Below are positions 1 through 8,698 of a stretch of 64,000 bases of DNA, piece after piece. This DNA is from Alistipes sp. (GTDB lineage: Bacteria > Bacteroidota > Bacteroidia > Bacteroidales > Rikenellaceae): contig JAIDUK010000034.1 in assembly GCA_029060215.1 (NCBI GenBank), positions 1 to 64,000 of the forward strand, given 5' to 3'. The notes beneath the pieces were generated by a model. That model was not told the origin of the DNA. It did not search any database and worked only from the letters and a program-made list of their open reading frames with translations. Position 1 is the stretch's first letter; each line of letters begins with the position of its first letter. The position numbers and the translations under genes were made by a program.

Positions 1-72
1 GATGGGAGCGGATGCCTGACAACTTGCATTATTGTAGCCGTCATCGCCATATTAGCCCTTATTTGGAGTTAA
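1..72 (+). CDS. 3' end of an unknown membrane protein (partial)
   Basis: Frame 1 is open from the first base to a TAA at 70-72 and gives about 23 residues ending in a hydrophobic helix (IIVAVIAILALIWS). It looks like the C-terminal transmembrane segment of a protein that starts outside the window. Nothing in it identifies a family. Such a short open stretch could also be chance. Confidence 0.4.
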   Translation, partial: DGSGCLTTCIIVAVIAILALIWS

Positions 73-280
73 CAAAACAAGTTGTCCACTACAAACAGAA
101 CGACGGCTGAAATAGTCACGTGACATCCTGCCGCGAAAATAATTTCCTCCAAAAATCCGTCGAAAAATAATTTGCCGTATATTTACAACAAAACCGGCAA
201 CAGACGTACGCAACAATATAATAATCAAATAATTAACATTTTACACTTCGTTTCTGCATCGGAAAGTAACCCCGCCTCTC

Positions 281-1030
281 ATGCTTAAAACCAAGATATA
301 CGACATCGTTCACAAAGACGAAAAACACGATTTTGCGAGCCGGATCTACGACCTATGGATGCTTGTGTGCATCCTTGTCAGCATCGTTCCCCTGATGTTC
401 GCAGACACCCGCCCTATTTTCCGAATCACGGAGATCATTACGGTCGCGGCATTCATCGTCGACTATGCGGCCCGATGGTATACCTCGCCGGTCCAATTGA
501 AAAAAGGATGGACGTCCTACGCCATATACCCGTTCACCCCGATGGCGATCGTCGATCTGCTGTCGATTCTCCCCGGGCTGAATCTGCTCGGCAATACGTT
601 CAAACTGCTGCGTCTTACCCGATTGCTGAAAATCGTCCGGGTTCTGAAAATCTTCCGTTATTCCAGCCGGATAGAGATGTTCGTGCGGGTGTTGTACAAG
701 GAGCGTAAGGTGCTCTTGTCGGTGTTGATGCTGGCTCTGTTCTATATTTTTCTGACGGCATTGGTCATGTTCAACGCTGAGCCGCACATCGATCCGGCGA
801 CCGGCCGAGAAACGTTCCGTTCGTTTTTCGATGCGTTGTATTGGGCCACGGTCACTTTAACCACCGTCGGCTACGGCGATCTGTGCCCCGTCACCGACAT
901 CGGCCGCATCGTCTCCATGCTCTCATCGTTGTTCGGCGTGGCGATCATCGCCCTGCCCTCGGGCGTCATCACCGCCAGTTACCTCGAAGAGTTGAGAGAA
1001 TTGCGCAAAGAAAAGAGACAACAAGAATAA
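281..1030 (+). CDS. Voltage-gated potassium channel family protein
   Basis: A 249-residue inner-membrane ion channel subunit, expected to form K+-selective tetramers. Visible parts: S1-S4 voltage-sensor-like helices from about residue 25, an S4 with regularly spaced Arg/Lys (KLLRLTRLLKIVRVLKIFR, about 108-126), S5 at about 143-162, the pore signature TTVGYGD (about 194-200), and S6 at about 210-228, followed by a short charged coiled tail. The TVGYGD filter and basic S4 are diagnostic of the Kch/KvAP superfamily. Length suits a minimal bacterial Kv channel with no RCK domain. It stands alone, 250 nt before the tRNA-Pro terminator on the other strand. Confidence 0.92.
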   Translation: MLKTKIYDIVHKDEKHDFASRIYDLWMLVCILVSIVPLMFADTRPIFRITEIITVAAFIVDYAARWYTSPVQLKKGWTSYAIYPFTPMAIVDLLSILPGLNLLGNTFKLLRLTRLLKIVRVLKIFRYSSRIEMFVRVLYKERKVLLSVLMLALFYIFLTALVMFNAEPHIDPATGRETFRSFFDALYWATVTLTTVGYGDLCPVTDIGRIVSMLSSLFGVAIIALPSGVITASYLEELRELRKEKRQQE

Positions 1031-1186
1031 GCAGCAGCGGTTCCTCGGAAATTTCCGGAATGGGATGATATCCGATGAGCCTAACACATGCGGCGATTCT
1101 CCGTTTGCAAGTATCTTGTACCTGTATCTTGGTTGACTTTTTCGCGTCAACCGTGGCGTCGACCGCCCATTTTCGGCCCGTGCGGA

Positions 1187-1225
1187 TAAAAAAGAAAAAC
1201 ACCGATAACCGTTGGATTATCAGTG
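1187..1225 (-). terminator. Intrinsic terminator of tRNA-Pro
   Basis: Read on the minus strand, the stem CACTGATAA/TTATCGGTG (1217-1225 with 1200-1208, one G.T pair) is followed by a T-rich run at 1187-1199, just 3' of the tRNA. Confidence 0.7.
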
Positions 1226-1237
1226 CTTTTCCTGTTG

Positions 1238-1312
1238 TCGGGGTGACTGGATTCGAACCAGCGACCACACGCCCCCCAGACGTGTACTCTAACCGGACTG
1301 AGCTACGCCCCG
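1238..1312 (-). tRNA. tRNA-Pro (anticodon GGG)
   Basis: The reverse complement folds as a cloverleaf: acceptor CGGGGCG/CACCCCG (one C-A mismatch), anticodon stem CACGT/GCGTG with loop CTGGGGG giving anticodon GGG, and T arm GCTGG-TTCGAAT-CCAGT. No CCA is encoded. A -7 box lies upstream at 1342-1349 and an intrinsic terminator follows. Confidence 0.95.
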
Positions 1313-1341
1313 ATTACCCGAAACCTTTCGGTTTGGGACTG

Positions 1342-1349
1342 CAAATATA
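1342..1349 (-). promoter_or_regulatory. -7 box for tRNA-Pro
   Basis: TATATTTG on the minus strand, 29 nt before the tRNA 5' end. It is divergent from the promoter at 1391-1398. Confidence 0.65.
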
Positions 1350-1390
1350 GTATATTTTCGGGAAAACAACAAAATCCGGAAAAAATTTTC

Positions 1391-1398
1391 TACTTTTG
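1391..1398 (+). promoter_or_regulatory. -7 box for the ABC transporter operon
   Basis: TACTTTTG. It ends 6 nt before the ATG at 1405, so the transcript probably has almost no leader. The TTG at 1396 cannot be the start because it lies inside this box. Confidence 0.65.
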
Positions 1399-1404
1399 AA
1401 GTCG

Positions 1405-2577
1405 ATGAAACCGCAGAACATTCTCCCGATCCTCTTCGCGGCCCTCGCGTTGAGTGCTTGCAGCGGCCGTAAAACAGGCTTTTCCGCCGCCGACTTCACC
1501 CGCGAAGTCTACACTCCCGCCTATGCCTCCGGCTTCGACATCCGCGGCACCGACAGCAGCGATGCTACGTTGATCACCGTCCGCGATCCGTGGCAGGGCG
1601 CCCGGCAGGAGGTGCAGTACTTGCTCGTCCTGCGCGACGGCTGCCCCTTGCCCGACGGGTTCGACGGGCAGGTCGTCAAGGCTCCCGTCCAACGCGTCGT
1701 GTGCCTTTCGTCCAGCCACGTCGCCATGTTCGACGCCCTCGGCGAGGTCCGCCGCATCAAGGGCGTCTCGGGCATCGATTACATCGCCAATCCCTACATC
1801 CGCGAGCATCGGCTCTGCGGCGAGGTCCGCGACGTGGGTTACGACAGCAGCCTCGATTTCGAGTCGCTCGCCGCCATGCGGCCCAGCATCGTCCTGCTCT
1901 ACGGCGTCTCCGGCGAGAACAGTATGTTGACCGGCAAGCTCCGCGAGTTGCATATTCCTTATATATATGTCGGCGACTACCTCGAGCCTTCGCCCCTCGG
2001 CAAGGCCGAATGGTTGATGGTCGCCGCCGAGTTGTGCGACCGCTCCGACTTCGGGCACAAAATTTTCGGCGGCATCGCCGCGCGTTACAATGCCCTCGCT
2101 GAGCGCGTCCGCTCGCATATCGGCAGCGCCCACCCCGACGTCGTCACCCTGCCCAAGGTCTTGTTGAACACCCCCTACCGCGATACGTGGTTCATGCCGC
2201 CCGCCCGCAGTTACATGGTCCGGCTCATCCGCGACGCCGGGGGCGACACCTTCACCGTCTCCGACGAGGGCAACGCGTCGCTGCCCGTCGACATGGAGCA
2301 GGCCTATCTGCTCGCGGCCGATGCCGACGTGTGGCTCAACGTCGGCGGTTGCAATACGCTCGCCGAGCTCAGGGCGCAGAATCCCAAGTTCGCCGACATC
2401 CCCGCCGTCCGCCGCGGGCAGGTCTTCAACAACAACCGTCGGCAGACCTTCGCCGGGGGGTCCGATTTCTGGGAATCGGGGGCCACGCATCCCGACCTCG
2501 TCTTGCACGACCTCGCCGCCATCCTCCACCCCGCTCTCGGGTCCGATACGCTCGTTTATTACAAGCAGCTTCGATAG
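1405..2577 (+). CDS. Periplasmic substrate-binding lipoprotein of a FecB/BtuF-type ABC transporter
   Basis: A 390-residue binding protein expected to capture cobalamin or an iron chelate in the periplasm for the permease and ATPase encoded next. The N-terminus is a lipoprotein signal with an LSAC lipobox; the mature body shows the class III periplasmic-binding fold (RVVCLSSSHVAMFDALGEVRRIKGVSG, then an ASL-type second lobe). ATG 1405 is chosen because the upstream TTG falls in the -7 box. The gene is followed without a gap by the permease. No TonB receptor and no cobalamin riboswitch is visible nearby, so the substrate is not decided; haem, ferric siderophore and B12 all remain possible. Confidence 0.82.
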   Translation: MKPQNILPILFAALALSACSGRKTGFSAADFTREVYTPAYASGFDIRGTDSSDATLITVRDPWQGARQEVQYLLVLRDGCPLPDGFDGQVVKAPVQRVVCLSSSHVAMFDALGEVRRIKGVSGIDYIANPYIREHRLCGEVRDVGYDSSLDFESLAAMRPSIVLLYGVSGENSMLTGKLRELHIPYIYVGDYLEPSPLGKAEWLMVAAELCDRSDFGHKIFGGIAARYNALAERVRSHIGSAHPDVVTLPKVLLNTPYRDTWFMPPARSYMVRLIRDAGGDTFTVSDEGNASLPVDMEQAYLLAADADVWLNVGGCNTLAELRAQNPKFADIPAVRRGQVFNNNRRQTFAGGSDFWESGATHPDLVLHDLAAILHPALGSDTLVYYKQLR

Positions 2578-3582
2578 ATGTCGCGTCCGGCCCTCTTTTT
2601 CGCGTTGCTCGCCTTCACCGCCGCGGCGCTCTTCGCCGCCGATCTGGCCGTGGGGTCCGTCGACCTTTCGCCCGGGCAAGTTTGGGCCGCCCTCTCCGGG
2701 GGTTGCGTCGACCCCGCCGTGCGCCATATCGTCCTCAACATCCGTTTGTTGAAGGCGCTCACAGCTTTGTTGGCCGGGGCCGCCCTCTCCGCTTCGGGGC
2801 TCCAGATGCAGACCCTCTTCCGCAACCCGCTCGCCGGGCCTTACGTGTTGGGCATCAGCGCCGGAGCCAGCCTCGGCGTCGCTTTTTTCCTGTTGGGGAT
2901 GCCGTTGTTGGGCATCGAGGGCCATTCGGCCGTCCGGTCGGTCGGCGTCGCCGGGGCCGCTTGGATCGGGTCGGCCGCCGTGTTGGCCGTCGTCATGGCC
3001 GTCAGCCGCCGCATCCACGACATCATGGTCATCCTCATCCTCGGCATCATGTTCGGTTCGGGCATCGGGGCCGTGGTCGAGATCATGCAGTACCTCTCCA
3101 GCGAGGCCGCCCTCAAGTCGTTCGTCGTTTGGACCATGGGTTCTTTGGGCGACGTCACCGGGCCGCAGCTCGCCTTGCTCGCCCCCGTCGTCCTCACAGG
3201 ATTGGGGTGTTCGGTTTTCGTCGTCAAGCCCCTCAACCTCTTGCTCCTCGGCGAAAGCTACGCCCGCAGCATGGGGCTCAACGTGCGGCGCACCCGCAGC
3301 CTGATCTTCCTCTCCACCGTGTTGCTCGCAGGCACCGTCACCGCCTTTTGCGGACCCGTCGGATTCGTCGGGTTGGCGGTTCCCCACGTCGCCCGCATGT
3401 TGTTCCGCAGCGCCGACCACCGCATTCTCATGCCCGCTTCGATGCTCGCCGGCGCCGCTTTGTTGCTCGGGTGCGACCTCTTGTCCAAGCTCTTCGCCTT
3501 GCCCGTCAACAGCATCACCGCCCTGACAGGCATCCCCATCGTCATCCTCGTCGTCGTTCGTAACCGCAGTTTCTTCGGATGA
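2578..3582 (+). CDS. FecCD/BtuC-family ABC transporter permease
   Basis: A 334-residue polytopic permease of the iron-chelate/cobalamin uptake family. It starts at the base after the stop of the binding-protein gene. Family hallmarks are visible: RNPLAGPYVLGISAGASLG near residues 80-100 (the conserved NPLA-P-LGxxxGA motif), about ten hydrophobic segments, and the cytoplasmic coupling region near GPVGFVGLAVPHVARMLFRSADHR (about 260-285). It overlaps the ATPase gene by 4 nt, so the three genes are translationally coupled. Confidence 0.93.
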   Translation: MSRPALFFALLAFTAAALFAADLAVGSVDLSPGQVWAALSGGCVDPAVRHIVLNIRLLKALTALLAGAALSASGLQMQTLFRNPLAGPYVLGISAGASLGVAFFLLGMPLLGIEGHSAVRSVGVAGAAWIGSAAVLAVVMAVSRRIHDIMVILILGIMFGSGIGAVVEIMQYLSSEAALKSFVVWTMGSLGDVTGPQLALLAPVVLTGLGCSVFVVKPLNLLLLGESYARSMGLNVRRTRSLIFLSTVLLAGTVTAFCGPVGFVGLAVPHVARMLFRSADHRILMPASMLAGAALLLGCDLLSKLFALPVNSITALTGIPIVILVVVRNRSFFG

Positions 3583-4343
3583 GCATTTCCCTGAACGATA
3601 TCCGGCTCGCCTACGGGCCGCGCGTCTTGTTGGAGCACGTCTCCGTCGAGATTCCCGGCGGTGCGCTCACCGCCCTGATCGGCCGCAACGGCACCGGCAA
3701 GAGTTCGTTGCTGCGGGTTCTCGCCGGTCTGAGCCCCGCTTCGGGCGGCGAGGTCCGGCTCTGCGGCAGCTCCGTTTCCGCTTTGAGCGCCCGTCGGTTG
3801 GCCGCCACCGTCGCGTTCGTCGCCACCGACAAGGTGCGGATCGACAACCTCGCGTGCGAGGATCTGGTCGCCCTCGGGCGCGCGCCTTACACCGATTGGA
3901 TCGGCCGGTTGCAAGAGGCCGACCGGGCCGTCGTCCGCCGCGCGCTGGAGACGGTCGGGCTCTCCGGTTTCGCCCGCAAGCCCTTGAACACCCTCTCCGA
4001 CGGCGAGTGCCAGCGGGCCATGATCGCCCGGGCGTTGGCTCAGGATACGCCCGTCATCCTGCTCGACGAGCCCACAGCGTTCCTCGACTTGCCCAACCGT
4101 TACGCCATGGCATCCCTGTTGCGGCGGCTCGCCCACGACGAGGGCAAGTGCGTCCTCTTTTCCACCCACGATCTCGACATCGCCCTTTCTCTGTGCGATT
4201 CGGTGTTGCTCGTCGACACCCCTTCGCTGCACTTCCTGCCTGCCGCCGAGGTGGCTTCCAGCGGGTTGATCGAGCGGCTTTTCGATAGGGCCGGGGTGGC
4301 TTTCGACCCCGTGCGGCAGCGGATTTTCGACAACAAGCGATAG
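3579..4343 (+). CDS. FecE/BtuD-type ABC transporter ATPase
   Basis: The 254-residue nucleotide-binding subunit that powers the preceding permease. Walker A GRNGTGKSS (35-43), signature LSDGECQR (139-146, with D in place of the usual G of LSGGQ), Walker B VILLDEP (159-165) and a switch histidine in FSTHD. Length is normal for the family. Its ATG overlaps the permease stop by 4 nt. Confidence 0.93.
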   Translation: MSISLNDIRLAYGPRVLLEHVSVEIPGGALTALIGRNGTGKSSLLRVLAGLSPASGGEVRLCGSSVSALSARRLAATVAFVATDKVRIDNLACEDLVALGRAPYTDWIGRLQEADRAVVRRALETVGLSGFARKPLNTLSDGECQRAMIARALAQDTPVILLDEPTAFLDLPNRYAMASLLRRLAHDEGKCVLFSTHDLDIALSLCDSVLLVDTPSLHFLPAAEVASSGLIERLFDRAGVAFDPVRQRIFDNKR

Positions 4344-4392
4344 TTTCCGCAACATTTTTCGTCGTTTTTTTTGGTCGATTCACTTTTTTAGT

Positions 4393-4400
4393 TACCTTTG
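4393..4400 (+). promoter_or_regulatory. -7 box for tRNA-Glu and rpsT
   Basis: TACCTTTG, 42 nt upstream of the tRNA. No other clear box is seen before rpsT, so the tRNA and rpsT may be co-transcribed. Confidence 0.65.
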
Positions 4401-4442
4401 CACCGCTAAAGTACTTCCCGCCCGGCAGGAAATAGCGGTAAA

Positions 4443-4514
4443 GGCCCATTCGTCTATCGGTTAGGACGCAAGATTTTCATTCTTGAAAGAGCAGTTCGAT
4501 TCTGCTATGGGCTA
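4443..4514 (+). tRNA. tRNA-Glu (anticodon TTC)
   Basis: Acceptor GGCCCAT/ATGGGCT, anticodon loop TTTTCAT giving TTC, T arm AGCAG-TTCGATT-CTGCT. No encoded CCA. It lies 33 nt upstream of rpsT. Confidence 0.95.
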
Positions 4515-4547
4515 CACGATAAGTCAAAAAATAAAACTATACGGATT

Positions 4548-4799
4548 ATGGCAAACCATAAGTCATCGAAAAAACGGATTCGTCAGACCGCAACCAAGCG
4601 GGCCCACAACCGTCTGTTCCACAAGACGGCCCGCAACGCCGTGAAGGCTCTGCGTACGACGACCGAGAAGAGCGCCGCCGAGGCCTTGCTTCCCAAGGTC
4701 ACGTCCATGCTCGACAAGCTCGCCAAGCACAACATCATGCACAAGAACAAGGCTGCCAACCTCAAGAGCGCTTTGCAGCTGCACGTCAACGCGTTGTAG
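4548..4799 (+). CDS. rpsT: 30S ribosomal protein S20 (bS20)
   Basis: An 83-residue, Lys/Arg-rich helical protein beginning MANHKSSKKRIRQTATKRAHN, the normal S20 N-terminus, with the conserved C-terminal IMHKNKAANLKSALQ. It binds 16S rRNA in the 30S body early in assembly. No Shine-Dalgarno sequence precedes the ATG. A strong intrinsic terminator follows at 4825. Confidence 0.96.
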   Translation: MANHKSSKKRIRQTATKRAHNRLFHKTARNAVKALRTTTEKSAAEALLPKVTSMLDKLAKHNIMHKNKAANLKSALQLHVNAL

Positions 4800-4824
4800 G
4801 CTCGCGGCTTCGTCCGTTTTCTCT

Positions 4825-4858
4825 GAAAGCTACCTTCGCAGGTAGCTTTCTTTTTTTT
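4825..4858 (+). terminator. Intrinsic terminator of rpsT
   Basis: Perfect 10-bp stem GAAAGCTACC/GGTAGCTTTC with a 6-nt loop, followed by T8. Confidence 0.92.
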
Positions 4859-4932
4859 GCGGCAGCGCGTTCGCTCCAAGTTCTTTTCGGCATTCTCTCG
4901 GCCAAATACTTTCGTTTTCCCTCTTTTACCAT

Positions 4933-4940
4933 TAACTTTG
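4933..4940 (+). promoter_or_regulatory. -7 box for the esterase gene
   Basis: TAACTTTG. The in-frame GTG at 4940 overlaps this box, which supports the ATG at 4964 as the real start. Confidence 0.6.
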
Positions 4941-4963
4941 TGAAAATAGTTTACGTTCCCGTC

Positions 4964-6274
4964 ATGAAAAAATACCTCTTCCTCTTGTTCGCGGCTTGCC
5001 TGCCCCTCGGGCTCGCGGCCGAAAATTACCCCTACCGCAGCGACGTGTTGTGGGTCGCGCAGCCCGACCACGCCGACTGGCTCTACCGCACCGGCGAAAA
5101 GGCTTCCGTCGAGGTGCGGTTCTATCGTTACGGCATCCCGCAGGACGGCCTCACCGTCAGTTACGAGTTGGGCGGCGACCTCTTGCCCGCCGATGCTTCG
5201 GGCAGCGTCGTGCTCAAAAACGGCCGGGCCGTCATCCCCGTCGGTACCATGAAGCGCCCCGGATTCCGCGATTGCCGGCTCTCGGCCACCGTCGACGGGC
5301 AGACTTTCCGGCACCATGTCAAGGTCGGGTTCTCGCCCGAGAAGATCGAGCCCTACACCGCCATGCCCGCCGATTTCGACGATTTCTGGGAGCGCTGCAA
5401 GGCCGAATCCGCCGCCTTTCCGCTGCGTTACACCAAGGAGCGCGTCGAGAAATATTGCACCGCACAGATCGATTGTTTCCTCATCAAGTTGCAGCTCAAC
5501 AAGCACGGGCAGAGCATCTACGGTTACTTGTTCATGCCCAAGGGGGCGCAGCCCGGCAGTTGCCCCGCCGTGCTCGTCCCGCCCGGCGCCGGCATCAAGA
5601 CCATCAAGGAGCCCTTGCGCCACAAGTACTACGCCGAGCAGGGTTGCATCCGCTTCGAGTTCGAGATCCACGGGCTGCACCCCGATCTGCCCGAGGAGCG
5701 GTTCCGCGAGATCAGCGCCGCTTTCAACGGCCGCGAGAACGGTTATCTGGCCAACGGGCTCGACAGCCGCGACAACTATTACATGAAGCGCGTCTACCTC
5801 GCCTGCGTCCGCGCGGCCGATCTGCTCGCTTCGCTGCCCGAGTGGGACGGCCGCAACCTCATCGCGCAGGGCGGCAGTCAGGGCGGGGCGCTGGCGCTCA
5901 TCGCCACCGCCTTGGACCCGCGCATCACGGCTTGCGTGGCCAACCACCCCGCGCTCAGCGACATGGCCCGGTTCAAGCTCGGCGAGGCCGACGGTTACCC
6001 CCATTTCTCCCGCACCGCAGGGATGGATACGCCCGACCGGGTGCGGACCATGGCTTATTACGACGTCGTCAATTTCGCCCGGTCGATCCGCGTCCCCGTC
6101 TTCATGACTTGGGGTTTCAACGACAATACTTGCCCGCCGACCACCAGCTATGCGGTCTACAACGTCCTGCCGGGTCCCAAGGAGGCGTTGATCACTCCCG
6201 TCAACGAGCATTGGACTTCCGAAGCCACCGGCCGCAAGCAGTTGGAGTGGATCAAGCAACACTTGATAAGGTGA
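4964..6274 (+). CDS. Secreted acetyl xylan esterase (AXE1/CE7-like) family hydrolase
   Basis: A 436-residue exported alpha/beta-hydrolase, expected to remove acetyl groups from plant polysaccharides or small acetylated sugars. From ATG 4964 there is a clean Sec signal (MKKYLFLLFAACLPLGLAA). Residues about 25-125 look like a beta-rich N-terminal domain; the hydrolase follows, with nucleophile elbow GGSQGG (Ser at about 305), a probable acid in TWGFNDNTCP and a C-terminal His in NEHWTS. AXE1 family assignment rests on the GGSQGG context and the YGYLFMPKG region. It forms a monocistronic unit with its own promoter, followed by repeats. Confidence 0.85.
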   Translation: MKKYLFLLFAACLPLGLAAENYPYRSDVLWVAQPDHADWLYRTGEKASVEVRFYRYGIPQDGLTVSYELGGDLLPADASGSVVLKNGRAVIPVGTMKRPGFRDCRLSATVDGQTFRHHVKVGFSPEKIEPYTAMPADFDDFWERCKAESAAFPLRYTKERVEKYCTAQIDCFLIKLQLNKHGQSIYGYLFMPKGAQPGSCPAVLVPPGAGIKTIKEPLRHKYYAEQGCIRFEFEIHGLHPDLPEERFREISAAFNGRENGYLANGLDSRDNYYMKRVYLACVRAADLLASLPEWDGRNLIAQGGSQGGALALIATALDPRITACVANHPALSDMARFKLGEADGYPHFSRTAGMDTPDRVRTMAYYDVVNFARSIRVPVFMTWGFNDNTCPPTTSYAVYNVLPGPKEALITPVNEHWTSEATGRKQLEWIKQHLIR

Positions 6275-6777
6275 AAGGTGAAAAGTAGAAAGTGAAAGGT
6301 GGAAAGTGAAAAGTCAAAGGTGGACTTTGCGATTGAGCGAGGGCATAGCCTGCAAGGAGGAGGTCAACAAGCGCAGCATAGTTAAGAATCTATTGTCGTC
6401 AAATCTACAGATGTTTCGCTCCGCTCAACATGACATAATGCCGCAGTCACTCGCGGACCCGGCTGGGGCGGTCGCGCTGTAAGCGCGAGCCGGGTCCTGC
6501 GCAGAATTGTTTTCAATGAATAATTAATGATGAATAGTGAATAATTGTCTTTCAGCCATCCGGATAATTATTGATTGTTTTGTCATTCTGAGCGCAGCGA
6601 AGAATCTTACCCCGAGCAATGTCATTGCAAGCGTGGCAATCTGAACAGAACTGCACTTTTGTCATTCTGAGCGCAGCGAAAAATCTTTTTCTTAAATTAT
6701 TCACTATTAATCATTAACTATTCATTGTTGCCCGCAACGCTTTGCGTTGCCATCTGCGGCGGCCCCTACCCTGCCAA
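6275..6777. repeat. Intergenic repeat block (no gene)
   Basis: About 500 nt without a credible gene. It begins with a degenerate GTGAAAGGTGGAAAGT array (6272-6325), then carries two copies of the motif GTCATTCTGAGCGCAGCGAA (about 6593 and 6660) found elsewhere in this window, a GC-rich inverted repeat at 6457-6495 (ACCCGGCT/AGCCGGGT with inner TCGCGCT/AGCGCGA) related to one at about 56544-56590, and ATTCATTATT-type AT-rich tracts. Confidence 0.7.
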
Positions 6778-6811
6778 CAAAAAAGGTCCCGTGCTGTGCA
6801 CGGGACCTTTT
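6778..6811 (-). terminator. Intrinsic terminator of adk
   Basis: 14-bp stem AAAAGGTCCCGTGC/GCACGGGACCTTTT around TGT. Read on the minus strand it ends in a T-run, 20 nt after the adk stop. Confidence 0.9.
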
Positions 6812-6830
6812 CTTTCGCCGACAATCCGGC

Positions 6831-7409
6831 CTATTTCTCCAGTCCGTCGATCACGGCCGCCACCCGGTCGAATACTTCGTCCATCGTGCCCGTGCCGTTG
6901 ACCGCAGCGTATTTGCCTTGCGCCGCATAGTAGTCCGACACCACGGCCGTCTGCCGACGGTAGACGTCCAGCCGCCCCCGGATCACTTCTTCCGACGCAT
7001 CGTCGGCCCGGCCCGAGTCCTTGCCGCGCAGCAGAATCCGGCGGATCAGTTCTTCTTCCGGCACATGGATGTCCACCATGATGTCCACCTTCAGTCCGTG
7101 GCCGGACAGAATCCGGTCGAACGCCTCGGCCTGCACCGTCGTGCGGGGGAATCCGTCGAATATGCAGCCTTTCGCATCCTTGTGTGCGGCCACATATTCC
7201 TCGATCATCCCGATCACCAGTTCGTCGGGCGCCAGTTTGCCTTGCGCAATGCACGCTTCCATGCTGCGGCCCAGTTCCGTGCCGCGGCGGATATGTTCCC
7301 GGATCACTTCTCCGGTCGAGACATGGTCGATGCCGTAATGGGTTTTCAGCCGTTGGGCCTGCGTCCCCTTGCCGCAGCCCGGGGCGCCGAACAAGACGAT
7401 ATTTACCAT
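6831..7409 (-). CDS. adk: Adenylate kinase
   Basis: A 192-residue cytosolic enzyme that interconverts ATP + AMP and 2 ADP. It starts MVNIVLFGAPGCGKGTQAQRL with the P-loop GAPGCGKGT; the AMP-binding STGEVIREHI and IFDGFPRTTVQAEAF segments follow. The LID carries no zinc cysteines. The longer in-frame start (GTG at 7430) would sit immediately after the -7 box at 7433-7440, so ATG 7409 is used. It is divergent from thiL. Confidence 0.95.
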   Translation of the reverse strand: MVNIVLFGAPGCGKGTQAQRLKTHYGIDHVSTGEVIREHIRRGTELGRSMEACIAQGKLAPDELVIGMIEEYVAAHKDAKGCIFDGFPRTTVQAEAFDRILSGHGLKVDIMVDIHVPEEELIRRILLRGKDSGRADDASEEVIRGRLDVYRRQTAVVSDYYAAQGKYAAVNGTGTMDEVFDRVAAVIDGLEK

Positions 7410-7432
7410 AACCGATTCTTTTTTTGACACGG

Positions 7433-7440
7433 CAAAAGTA
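7433..7440 (-). promoter_or_regulatory. -7 box for adk
   Basis: TACTTTTG on the minus strand, 23 nt before ATG 7409. It faces away from the thiL promoter at 7473-7480. Confidence 0.65.
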
Positions 7441-7472
7441 CGTCAAATTTTTGGGAAAACGGAAAGAATCGT

Positions 7473-7480
7473 TAGTTTTG
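7473..7480 (+). promoter_or_regulatory. -7 box for thiL
   Basis: TAGTTTTG, 15 nt upstream of ATG 7496. Confidence 0.6.
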
Positions 7481-7495
7481 TAAAAATTTTAAGGA

Positions 7496-8539
7496 ATGGC
7501 ACAGCAGAAAAAGCGCACCGAGATCGCCGAGTTGGGCGAATTCGGGTTGATCGACCGCCTGACCGCCGGTTTCGGCCCCGGCCATGCTTCGACCCTGCGG
7601 GGCGTCGGCGACGATGCCGCGGTGCTCGCGCTGCCCGACGGCGAGCGGACGGTCGTCTCGGCCGATTCGTTTTTCGAGGGGGTCGACTTCGACCTCACCT
7701 ACTTCCCGCTCAAGCACTTGGGTTACAAGGTCGTGACGGCCGCCGTGAGCGATATTCTGGCCATGAACGCCACCCCGTCGCAGCTCTTCGTCTCGCTCGG
7801 CATTTCGGCCAAGCTGCCCGTCGAGGCGTTGGACGACCTCTACGAGGGCATCCGCTTCGCTTGCAAGGAGTCGGGCATCGATTTGGCAGGCGGCGACACC
7901 CGCGCTTCGATGACCGGGCTCGTCATCTCCGTCACGGCCGTGGGCCATGCTCCCGAGGAGAAGATCGTCGGCCGCGACGGCGCGCAGCAGAACGACCTCA
8001 TCTGCCTGACGGGCAACGTCGGCGCCGCCTACATGGGGTTGCAGTTGCTCGAACGCGAGAAGCGCGTGTTGGCCGACATCGACAACCCCGAGCCCAAGTT
8101 CGCAGGCTACGAATACCTGCTCGAAAAATACCTCAAGCCCCGCCCCCGCACCGACATCCTCGCCGCCTTGGCCGAGGAGAAGATCGTCCCCACTTCGATG
8201 ATCGACCTTTCCGACGGGCTTTCGAGCGACTTGCTCCAGCTGTGCCGCGCTTCGCAATGCGGCGCCCGCATCTATCTGGAGCGTATTCCCATCGCCAAGC
8301 AGACATCCGCTCTGGCCGAGGAGATGCACTCCGACCCCGTCGTGGCGGCGCTCCACGGCGGCGAGGACTACGAGTTGCTCTTCACCGTGCCGCTTTCCAT
8401 GCAGGAGCAGGTCGCACGGCTGGGGCTCGTCGACATCATCGGCCACATCACGCCCCGCTCCACCGGCTGTTTCCTCGTCACCCCCGACGGTTCCGACATC
8501 CGGCTCAAGGCACAGGGCTTTCCCGAAAGTGAAAAGTAA
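7496..8539 (+). CDS. thiL: Thiamine-monophosphate kinase
   Basis: A 347-residue PurM/ThiL-fold kinase that phosphorylates thiamine monophosphate to thiamine diphosphate. Visible family features: GVGDDAAVL near residue 40, the Mg-binding SADSFFEGVDFDLTYF stretch, GGDTRAS at about 133 and ISVTAVG, then MIDLSDGLSSDL at about 230 and GGEDYELLFT at about 287. Length is slightly above the usual 320-340. No other thiamine gene is adjacent. Glu is mostly encoded by GAG, unlike plus-strand genes beyond 17 kb. Confidence 0.93.
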   Translation: MAQQKKRTEIAELGEFGLIDRLTAGFGPGHASTLRGVGDDAAVLALPDGERTVVSADSFFEGVDFDLTYFPLKHLGYKVVTAAVSDILAMNATPSQLFVSLGISAKLPVEALDDLYEGIRFACKESGIDLAGGDTRASMTGLVISVTAVGHAPEEKIVGRDGAQQNDLICLTGNVGAAYMGLQLLEREKRVLADIDNPEPKFAGYEYLLEKYLKPRPRTDILAALAEEKIVPTSMIDLSDGLSSDLLQLCRASQCGARIYLERIPIAKQTSALAEEMHSDPVVAALHGGEDYELLFTVPLSMQEQVARLGLVDIIGHITPRSTGCFLVTPDGSDIRLKAQGFPESEK

Positions 8540-8698
8540 AAGGTTAAAAGCGATAGGTTCCGAAAATAATTTTCCGCCCGCCGACGAACAGCCGCGGCAT
8601 TCGGCGACCGCTCCGCTCCCGTCCCTGCGGCGGAGTCCGGCCCGGAACCGGAATCGCATTTTTAATTCTTAATTTTTCATTTTTAATTTATTTATTCC

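Noticed and set aside
1313..1404. Cobalamin riboswitch before the FecBCD-type transporter
   Set aside because: Only about 90 nt separate the tRNA and the ATG, most of it used by two promoters; no B12-box-like sequence is seen.
1390..3420. Very long open frames opposite to or out of phase with genes (e.g. 1390-3420 minus, 14457-16766 plus, 56801-58831 plus)
   Set aside because: Typical shadows of high-GC coding regions: low-complexity composition, no domain, and a well-supported gene in another frame.
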